From the NCBI GenBank assembly GCA_905200565.1, contig CAJKKX010000090.1, forward strand, positions 1 to 8,050: a DNA stretch of 8,050 nucleotides, read 5' to 3'. A program made the translations under genes and the position numbers. This DNA is from an uncultured Lachnospiraceae bacterium (lineage in GTDB: Bacteria; Bacillota_A; Clostridia; Lachnospirales; Lachnospiraceae). Positions 1 through 4,643 of this stretch are shown here, in pieces. The first letter of the stretch is position 1; each line of letters begins with the position of its first letter. The notes beneath the pieces were generated by a model. The model was not told where the DNA came from. It ran no database searches and worked only from the letters and a program-made list of their open reading frames with translations.

Positions 1-387
1 CGGGAAAACCGTATCGAACGGCACCTCGCGCTTGGATTCGATGACCGCCAGCAGCAGCTTTGTCGGGATCATCTCCTGACCATTCTGATTTAATGCGCCG
101 GTACTGTTAAGCTCTTCGTTATTCTGATTTACAATAATCATTCCATACTCATTTTCCGTCGTTCTTCTATAAATCTCCTCTGACTTTACCTGTCCGTCCA
201 TAGAGGTAAGATAATAGCCGGAATTGCCCTCCATGATCAGCAGGTTAGAGCCGTTCACAAATCTGCCCGTCCCCGCCACTTCATATGCCTTTTCCAGTGA
301 TATCTCCGCACTCGCCGTCAAGGGCAATGCCGCTGCTGCTCCAACTGCAAAAACAGTCATCATCGCGCACTTTCTGTTCCCTCTCAT
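1..387 (-). CDS. Secreted protein of unknown function, N-terminal part (runs off window)
   Basis: The reading frame opens at ATG 387 and stays open for 129 codons to the window edge. The start follows AGGAGG at 9 bases. The protein begins MRGNRKCAMM, followed by a hydrophobic stretch and an LTASA/E junction, a good Sec signal peptide with cleavage after about residue 27. The mature part contains short beta-type segments, including YGMIIVNQNNEELNSTG and LNQNGQEMIPTK. The pattern 'glycine, asparagine/glycine turn, IP' loosely resembles WG/KWG-type beta repeats, but this is weak and the family is not identified. It is the last visible gene of the minus-strand run and has its own upstream promoter-like region, a copy of the one in front of the 4449 gene. 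Its ATG overlaps the TGA of a possible 35-codon ORF (ATGA). That a secreted protein starts here is fairly sure; its function is unknown. Confidence 0.75.
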   Translation of the reverse strand, partial: MRGNRKCAMMTVFAVGAAAALPLTASAEISLEKAYEVAGTGRFVNGSNLLIMEGNSGYYLTSMDGQVKSEEIYRRTTENEYGMIIVNQNNEELNSTGALNQNGQEMIPTKLLLAVIESKREVPFDTVFP

Positions 388-491
388 TTTCCTTTTCCTC
401 CTATCCTTTTTATGTCATCCAAAGCTGACGCTTCCCCAACTGTCAGCTTTTTATAATACCATACTTTCAGCAATTTTTCTATTATATTCAC
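384..491 (-). CDS. Possible 35-codon linking/leader ORF (VNIIEKLLKVWYYKKL...)
   Basis: A GTG at 491 opens a 35-codon frame ending in a TGA at 386-384. Its GTG overlaps the stop of the upstream 38-residue peptide (GTGA), and its stop overlaps the ATG of the secreted protein (ATGA), which would make a continuous chain of coupled translation. The central part reads EKLLKVWYYKKLTVGEASA, and a related peptide can be read from the second copy of this region at 4450-4577. No good Shine-Dalgarno precedes the GTG. Base differences between the two copies fall largely at first and second codon positions, which argues against strong protein-level selection. The same DNA also carries the likely promoter of the secreted gene. 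It could be a leader peptide, a decayed gene end, or simply conserved 5' DNA. Confidence 0.25.
   Translation of the reverse strand: MNIIEKLLKVWYYKKLTVGEASALDDIKRIGGKGK
421..450 (-). other. Inverted repeat AAAGCTGAC-N12-GTCAGCTTT in leader copy A
   Basis: Two perfect 9-base arms (421-429 and 442-450) flank a 12-base centre. The structure lies between the likely -10 (453-458) and the ribosome binding site of the secreted gene. In copy B the equivalent arms are 4491-4499 (less one base) and the CTGGC/AAAG side near 4511-4521. There one arm has changed to CTGGC, which still pairs with GTCAG through a G-U wobble, with a two-base bulge. Retained pairing despite base changes suggests a folded 5' leader or a palindromic operator next to the transcription start. 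No T-run follows on the minus strand, so it is not a terminator for these genes. Confidence 0.5.
453..463 (-). promoter_or_regulatory. Likely extended -10 promoter for the secreted gene (copy A)
   Basis: On the minus strand the bases read TATGGTATTAT, an extended -10 (TG-N-TATTAT) with the hexamer at 458-453. Transcription would start near 446. There is no convincing -35 at 17 bp. The equivalent place in copy B reads TATGGTATTTA, so the element is kept between the copies. Read-through from the upstream operon is also possible, as no terminator is seen between 488 and 387. Confidence 0.45.
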
Positions 492-604
492 GCATTTGTT
501 CGTTCTTTTTCGGTACTCGCTGCTATAAATGCAATAACACCCACAAATGTAATTCCGAGTAGTTTTCCGGCTTTTTTTAATTTAGCAGTTACCCGGTCCT
601 TCAT
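488..604 (-). CDS. Small single-pass membrane peptide (38 aa)
   Basis: ATG 604 to TGA 488 encodes a 38-residue peptide beginning MKDRVTAKLKKAGKLL, with a hydrophobic segment at about residues 15-30 (LLGITFVGVIAFIAAS) and a charged tail ending STEKERTNA. The layout, a basic amphipathic start then one membrane helix, fits a small integral membrane peptide with its N-terminus inside. The start lies 6 bases after the stop of the zinc-ribbon protein, and GAGGTGAT overlapping that stop could serve as a close Shine-Dalgarno. The tight spacing suggests it is translated as part of the operon. Its last bases fall in the duplicated leader region. I do not recognise a family; a chance ORF cannot be excluded, but position, start site and membrane profile favour a real gene. 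Confidence 0.55.
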   Translation of the reverse strand: MKDRVTAKLKKAGKLLGITFVGVIAFIAASTEKERTNA

Positions 605-610
605 ATCACC

Positions 611-1312
611 TCATCGTGTCCTTTGTTTGTATTCCTTCTGTCTTGCCGCATCAAATCCTAACAGAACCTGCGGATTTTTGGTATGAATAAGCGCAGCAAG
701 CGTCTTTATTTCTTCACCTCCTGCATTATTGCTCAGTTTTAATTTGCAGAAGGATCCTATTTTCCCCTTATTATCGCCAATCATTGCTTCTGACATGATC
801 GGGATAAACAAATAGCTTACCCTATGCCGGTAAACCCATCCGATATCCCTGTACCGGAAGAAACGACCGGAGCCTTTTCCAAAAACATAGTTTTCACTAT
901 AACGGACTTTGCCGTCAAGTATAGGCGAGGAAGCTGCAAATTCCCGAAGCATTTCTTCATAGGCGCCTGACGTGCGCATGGAAGAAATGCCTTTGCTTAC
1001 ACGGCTTCTGCCGATCGCCCACGGTATCCCAAAGCAGATTGCCACGCCCCCGTAGATAAATGCTCCCTGCGGCAATATGAATAAACAGGCTATTGTAAGA
1101 CCGCACATCACAATAAAAATATTCCGCGCTATATATGGCGTCACATACTTCTTAAAGGCTTTTTCATCAATCTGCTGATCCGACTGCCGCTGCTGTGGCT
1201 GCGTATTGTTTCGGGATGTCTTCTGCGCGGCGTTACTAACCTGTGCTGCGCCGCAATGGTTGCAAAATTTTGCATTTTCCGGAATCTGCTTCCCGCAATT
1301 CTGACAAAACAT
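611..1312 (-). CDS. Zinc-ribbon, two-TM membrane protein with cytoplasmic C-terminal domain
   Basis: This is a 233-residue protein. Residues 1-24 form a complete zinc ribbon with Cys3, Cys6, Cys17 and Cys20 (MFCQNCGKQ... FCNHCGAAQ). A polar Gln/Asn-rich linker (about 25-50) follows, then two adjacent hydrophobic helices at about 63-81 and 83-101. The C-terminal part, about 105-233, contains SENYVFGKGSGRFFRYRDIGW, YLFIPI and KNPQVLLGFD; with both termini predicted inside, it should be cytoplasmic. The 'Y...FRYRDIxWVY' region reads like a small beta-rich domain, possibly PH-like, seen in hypothetical Clostridia proteins, but I cannot name it with certainty. The start is supported by AAGGAGG 10 bases upstream. 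It lies 23 bases after the transglutaminase-like gene and 6 bases before the 38-residue peptide. Zinc-ribbon/TM proteins are often regulatory or assembly factors at the membrane; that role is inference here. Confidence 0.85.
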   Translation of the reverse strand: MFCQNCGKQIPENAKFCNHCGAAQVSNAAQKTSRNNTQPQQRQSDQQIDEKAFKKYVTPYIARNIFIVMCGLTIACLFILPQGAFIYGGVAICFGIPWAIGRSRVSKGISSMRTSGAYEEMLREFAASSPILDGKVRYSENYVFGKGSGRFFRYRDIGWVYRHRVSYLFIPIMSEAMIGDNKGKIGSFCKLKLSNNAGGEEIKTLAALIHTKNPQVLLGFDAARQKEYKQRTR

Positions 1313-1335
1313 TCTGCTTGTTCCTCCTTCATTCG

Positions 1336-2574
1336 TTAATAGAAATCCAATTGATATTCCATATAAAAATATTCGTCATACGGACACAACGGATAGTATT
1401 GATACTGAAAGTTCATGCCTGACCAGCCGGAACTGCCGATATAATCCGCCACCGGATAAATCAGACTATATTGGTACTCGTCACCGGAAAGATTTTCTAT
1501 CTGCTCTATGGTATCACTGCCCTTTACAAGAAAGGTGAGACGGTGGTCCCCAATTCCTCTGTTTATCGCCTGCGTATAAAGAAAATCGAAAAACGATTCG
1601 ACAGAATCTATCATATGTGTACCGTCAAGTCCTAACTGACCTATTACATCATATTCCCACTCTGTCCCGTACAGCGCCTGATAACTCACATCGTCAGCAT
1701 CGCACGCCGGCAGCAGCATTCCCTCTCCTGTTCTTAACCGTCCAAGACCGCTTTCAACCTCAAAGATAATTTGCGCATCCAATGTATTGAAATACTCATA
1801 GGCTATATAAGACGGATATTTGTCTGCTTCATTATAAAAATCATCCCATGTAACATCACAATTATAATAATTCCCATTGATTTTTATCAGATTCCATGCA
1901 TGATAGACCCAGTCTCTTTCTTCCATACTGTAAAGTGTACCCACACAAAAATAGCAGGGAACGCCCCGTTTCATCATCAGATATTGAAACGCACGCGTAT
2001 AACCAGAACATACCGTTCTATTTTCAACAAAAACGCTGTAAATGTTTTGATCATATGCACCCGACTGATAGGTTGTATTTTTGCACAGATAATCATGAAA
2101 AAATCTCTCTGCCTCTATATCAGAAAGACCGTCCGCTTCCTGCAATACTCTGTCGGCAGCATCCTCCACCAGCGCCCGATTATGCTCCAGATCCTGGGCG
2201 AGGATATTATATCCAATCTCTATTTTCAAAACCTTCTCTGTATCGCCGCCGCATGTAAAAAGGCAATCGTTTGACTCGTACCAGAATAACTGAGGCTGAT
2301 CGTACGATATGTAATGTAAAATATTGCTGACAGTCGATCTGCGTAATTCGTAAGAGGGAACTATCTCCTTTTCTCCATTTTCAATACCGGCTAATATTTC
2401 TTCATATACTACTTTTTCCCGGTCTGGCAGCAGGGCGTAAAAAGGAAACATCTCCCCGTCCAGCCCTTCCGGCTGTTTGTTTTGTATATTTGCGGTCTGC
2501 TGCAATCCGTCAAAAATTGCTCTTCTGTTTGCCATAACAGATGCTGCTGCAGCCATTGCCGCAAGTATCATCAC
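1336..2574 (-). CDS. Exported transglutaminase-like (papain-fold) protein
   Basis: About 412 residues from GTG 2574. The transglutaminase-like core is at about 150-265, with the full catalytic triad in family context: Cys189 in TVCSGYTRAF, His225 in VYHAWNLI and Asp240 in CDVTWDD, followed by the usual aromatic YFNTLD. Bacterial proteins of this fold act as proteases, peptide cross-linkers or cell-wall enzymes; the substrate is not predictable here. A hydrophobic N-terminus (MILAAMAAAASVMA) indicates export or membrane anchoring. The C-terminal 130 residues are Tyr/Asp-rich and unassigned. The start is uncertain: AAGGAGG at 2613-2619 is 38 bases from this GTG but only 5 or 8 bases from in-frame ATT 2607 or ATA 2604, which would add a basic segment (ISRFCEKLKAV) that completes a signal peptide. 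It lies in the operon between the small two-TM protein and the zinc-ribbon protein. Confidence 0.85.
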   Translation of the reverse strand: MMILAAMAAAASVMANRRAIFDGLQQTANIQNKQPEGLDGEMFPFYALLPDREKVVYEEILAGIENGEKEIVPSYELRRSTVSNILHYISYDQPQLFWYESNDCLFTCGGDTEKVLKIEIGYNILAQDLEHNRALVEDAADRVLQEADGLSDIEAERFFHDYLCKNTTYQSGAYDQNIYSVFVENRTVCSGYTRAFQYLMMKRGVPCYFCVGTLYSMEERDWVYHAWNLIKINGNYYNCDVTWDDFYNEADKYPSYIAYEYFNTLDAQIIFEVESGLGRLRTGEGMLLPACDADDVSYQALYGTEWEYDVIGQLGLDGTHMIDSVESFFDFLYTQAINRGIGDHRLTFLVKGSDTIEQIENLSGDEYQYSLIYPVADYIGSSGWSGMNFQYQYYPLCPYDEYFYMEYQLDFY

Positions 2575-2601
2575 AGCTTTCAGCTTTTCACAAAACCTGC
2601 T

Positions 2602-2619
2602 TATAATCTGCTCCTCCTT
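2602..2619 (-). promoter_or_regulatory. Strong ribosome binding site pointing to a non-standard start codon
   Basis: The minus strand reads AAGGAGGAGCAG followed by ATT (2607) and ATA (2604). Both codons are in frame with the transglutaminase-like protein, and an in-frame TAG lies just upstream of the AAGGAGG. No in-frame ATG, GTG or TTG occurs between this site and GTG 2574. The other genes here have AGGAGG 6-10 bases before the start, so ATT or ATA would fit and GTG 2574 would not. Confidence 0.5.
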
Positions 2620-2641
2620 CTATTCGCATTTTCAACCGATT

Positions 2642-2905
2642 TCATTTTGATACTTTCTCTTTTTTATTTGCCTTGCAAATCAAGATAACGCCTATGATAC
2701 CGGGCAGGCAGTAACCAAGCAATTCAAAAAAGCCTGCAGGTCCGGAAACCAGCATAACCAAAACATTGCCGGATGAAATTCCTCCGATAAGAGCCAATAT
2801 CTGCAAACAAATTAATACAATTCCCACTTTTTTCTTAATGTTCTTATTCTTAACGCCAGAGGAATGCGATGCAGTTCCTTTTGGTCTTACTCTCTGGACG
2901 ACCAT
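2642..2905 (-). CDS. Small two-TM membrane protein (about 87 aa), overlapping the upstream gene
   Basis: From ATG 2905 the product is 87 residues. A basic segment (VKNKNIKKK) is followed by hydrophobic helices at about 27-43 (VGIVLICLQILALIGG) and 60-78 (FELLGYCLPGIIGVILIC) and a lysine-rich tail ending KKEKVSK, so both ends are probably cytoplasmic. The frame is open further upstream to 2956, inside the gene before it, but ATG 2905 has AGGA 8 bases upstream and is the more likely start. It overlaps the 3' end of the triple-repeat gene by 19 bases in another frame, a sign of translational coupling. The first 25 residues look unlike a finished domain and may be recruited from overlapping sequence. 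The family is not recognised. That a membrane protein is encoded here is well supported; the exact start is not. Confidence 0.65.
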   Translation of the reverse strand: MVVQRVRPKGTASHSSGVKNKNIKKKVGIVLICLQILALIGGISSGNVLVMLVSGPAGFFELLGYCLPGIIGVILICKANKKEKVSK

Positions 2906-4449
2906 CCATTCTGTCCTGTCAGAGCAAAGCCCTGTTCCAGCAAAGACTGCCCGCATTCCTCCGCCAGCAGGAATCCATTTTGTACAGAGAGTCCCAGATA
3001 CTCCGCAACAAGTGCAGCCGCATCCGGATTTCCTTCATCCAGACACTGAAAATCCAGCCACACCCAGAAATAGTCCTCTTGATATTCTTCTTCCCCAATG
3101 CTGATGGAAACAAGCTCCGACCAATCGCTTTGTCTGATCTTTTCTATCATCGTCACATAGCTGGATACCAGATCTGCATATCCGTCCACGCTGGAATTTA
3201 GATTCACATCCACCGTAACTCTGGACACAAAAGCAGAATCTTCTTCACTCTGCAAACCAACCCTGCAATAATCGTAGCCCGAATCCGAATATCTGATTTC
3301 AAAATCCTTGCTTTCCCATCCCCAGACGCCTCCGTCGTCAAGTCCAAAGCCTGCTCTCACTGTACGCGACGCTGTAAGATAATCTATTTCTCCCGCTTCC
3401 ATTTCAATTCCCAGAAGCGACGTCGCCAGCTCCGCCACATAGGGATCTTTATCCAGGCAGCTAAAAACAAAATCTACCTGGTATCCGCCGGATGCAGCAT
3501 CCTCTGCTATGATGATCAGGGAAGAGTTTTCGCGATACATGTAGCCGCCCGCTTTCAGTTCCTCCAGACGCATCTCTGCCGCCTGAGCAGCGTTTACGAA
3601 GCTGCTTCCATCCGGAATGTCTGTGCTGTAAATGTGACCGCGGATCAGATTCACCCTACTGTTCAGAAAATCAAAGGTGATCCACGAAGCTCCCGCGCTG
3701 CCCTCATGCCAGTCGGTCGACTCTCCCGGATACGCCTCCTCACTGCTTTCTGTTCCCATACTGTTTTCCGTCTCCGCGCTGCTTTCTTCTTTCTCCGAAT
3801 CCATTGAAAAATCCGGCACGTCATAGGTCGTCTCCAGTAAGGTATAGCCAAAGCCAAGCATAGCCTCCCCGGCTTTGTCAATCGTTATTCTGCCGTTATC
3901 AGCCTCAAATCCGATAAAGGCTGCCGCCAGCTCCGCCACGTCCGTATGCTCCTCCAAAGATGCAAATTCAAACGTCTCGCTGTAATCATAGCTTTCAGTA
4001 TTTTCTGTCACTATCACAAAGGAGGCATCGCTTACGCCCATTTCTTCCAGTAAATCCGATGCAATTTCGGCGTCTTCTCTGAGTCCGTCCAGGTAGCTTA
4101 CATCCACCGCCGCTGCATCATACACCGTGATTGCTCCGGAAACTGTATCGACAATTCCGTCCTCTCCATAAAAAAACTTCGTATATGTGCGGCCTGTATC
4201 GCCCTCCATGACAAACGTTTTGCATTCGTTTTCCTTTTCCTGGGTATCAAAGGTAAAACTGTCCGGTACATCAAAAGCTTTCGCCTGTGTGAAGTTACCG
4301 GCTCCGGTAACAGTGTATACCGTTACAAATGCCGCTGCAACCGCAGCGACTTGGGTGACACCCCTGCGAATCCCGTTTCCTTTTGGCTTTTGCGGAGCGC
4401 AAGCCGTATACTTTTCCGGAATCTCTTTCCCGCAATTTCTGCAAAGCAT
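2887..4449 (-). CDS. Membrane-anchored protein: defective zinc ribbon, one TM, three extracytoplasmic repeats
   Basis: 520 residues from ATG 4449, with AGGAGG 10 bases upstream; an alternative TTG at 4491 has no such site. Residues 1-20 are a zinc ribbon (MLCRNCGKEI...) with Cys3, Cys6 and Cys17, but the fourth cysteine is missing: compared with the neighbouring zinc-ribbon protein, four residues (xxCG) are absent. One TM helix follows at about 31-47. The acidic outer part has three diverged units, at about 64-204, 254-370 and 381-512. Each ends in a pattern like F-x-F/L..L..-x-x-x-V/A-AEL..-LG...G.I/L....A.....GF. A Ser/Glu-rich linker separates units 1 and 2. The unit layout recalls the YehR/DUF1307 lipoprotein domain, with a glycine-marked strand then a final 'L..GF', but this is only a resemblance. 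It is the first gene of the operon, behind the paired-box promoter. Confidence 0.85.
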   Translation of the reverse strand: MLCRNCGKEIPEKYTACAPQKPKGNGIRRGVTQVAAVAAAFVTVYTVTGAGNFTQAKAFDVPDSFTFDTQEKENECKTFVMEGDTGRTYTKFFYGEDGIVDTVSGAITVYDAAAVDVSYLDGLREDAEIASDLLEEMGVSDASFVIVTENTESYDYSETFEFASLEEHTDVAELAAAFIGFEADNGRITIDKAGEAMLGFGYTLLETTYDVPDFSMDSEKEESSAETENSMGTESSEEAYPGESTDWHEGSAGASWITFDFLNSRVNLIRGHIYSTDIPDGSSFVNAAQAAEMRLEELKAGGYMYRENSSLIIIAEDAASGGYQVDFVFSCLDKDPYVAELATSLLGIEMEAGEIDYLTASRTVRAGFGLDDGGVWGWESKDFEIRYSDSGYDYCRVGLQSEEDSAFVSRVTVDVNLNSSVDGYADLVSSYVTMIEKIRQSDWSELVSISIGEEEYQEDYFWVWLDFQCLDEGNPDAAALVAEYLGLSVQNGFLLAEECGQSLLEQGFALTGQNGWSSRE

Positions 4450-4577
4450 GTTTCTCTTTCCTCCTGTTATCCTGCTTTTAATGGCATCCAAAGCTGACGC
4501 TTCCCTGGCTGCCAGTTCTTTATAAATACCATACTTCCAGCACTTTTCCTATTGCCTGCGTGTACTTCGTTCTTTTT
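4450..4577 (-). repeat. Leader-region repeat, copy B
   Basis: This is the counterpart of 388-510. It runs from the ribosome binding site of the triple-repeat gene through the extended -10 to TTCGTTCTTTTT. Unlike copy A it has one extra T next to the -10 (TATTTATAAA against TATTATAAA). That T shifts the peptide frame shared by the two copies, so no linking ORF like the one at 384-491 survives. The downstream part of the frame (YKELAAREASALDAIKSR) runs in frame into the zinc-ribbon protein, but without a normal start codon. Confidence 0.8.
4523..4533 (-). promoter_or_regulatory. Extended -10 of the operon promoter
   Basis: The minus strand reads TATGGTATTTA, with the hexamer at 4528-4523 and TG one base before it. 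The slot for a -35 at 17 bp (4546-4551) reads TAGGAA, a poor match, which suggests an activator is needed. The paired boxes at 4574-4603 lie 45 bases upstream of this hexamer. Confidence 0.55.
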
Positions 4578-4603
4578 GTGTACAAACCTGCGTCTTTTGT
4601 GTA
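4574..4603 (-). promoter_or_regulatory. Paired TACACAAAA boxes, 21-bp pitch (operon promoter)
   Basis: Two identical 9-base direct repeats, TACACAAAA on the minus strand, occupy 4603-4595 and 4582-4574 with 12 bases between them. The proximal one is also the half of a palindrome TTTGTGTACAAA (4575-4586). A third partial copy, TACACGCAG, lies at 4564-4556. Two 9-base direct repeats with a 12-base gap, about two helical turns upstream of a weak -35, is the general architecture of binding sites for LytTR-type response regulators, although the base sequence is not the usual LytTR consensus. The same pair occurs in front of the STAND gene. Confidence 0.6.
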
Positions 4604-4643
4604 CGCTTTTATCCCTCCGGGCACTCTTCCAGCCGGTTACTGT

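Larger units (their letters stand above)
388..510 (-). repeat. Leader-region repeat, copy A
   Basis: This 123-base stretch just upstream of the 387 start is a diverged direct copy of 4450-4577, which lies just upstream of the 4449 start. Shared blocks in the same order are an identical 21-base block (416-436 and 4485-4505), a 29-base block with three mismatches (455-483 and 4525-4553), an identical 12-base TTCGTTCTTTTT (499-510 and 4566-4577), and the AGGAGG site. The similarity stops at or near the start codons, so the promoter/leader was duplicated without the coding sequence, or the coding parts were exchanged. Copy A lacks the TACACAAAA boxes found beyond the far end of copy B. Confidence 0.8.

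Noticed and set aside
421..455. Hairpin followed by TTTTT on the plus strand, resembling a terminator
   Set aside because: No plus-strand gene ends nearby, and on the minus strand the T-run would precede the stem. It fits better as a leader structure or operator.
4450..4491. Longer start (TTG 4491) for the triple-repeat protein
   Set aside because: TTG with no Shine-Dalgarno, whereas ATG 4449 has AGGAGG at good spacing and begins exactly at the zinc-ribbon motif, as in the neighbouring protein.
4608..4643. Possible terminator after the STAND gene (CCGG...CCGG)
   Set aside because: The stem is too short and no T-run follows, so read-through into the operon remains possible.
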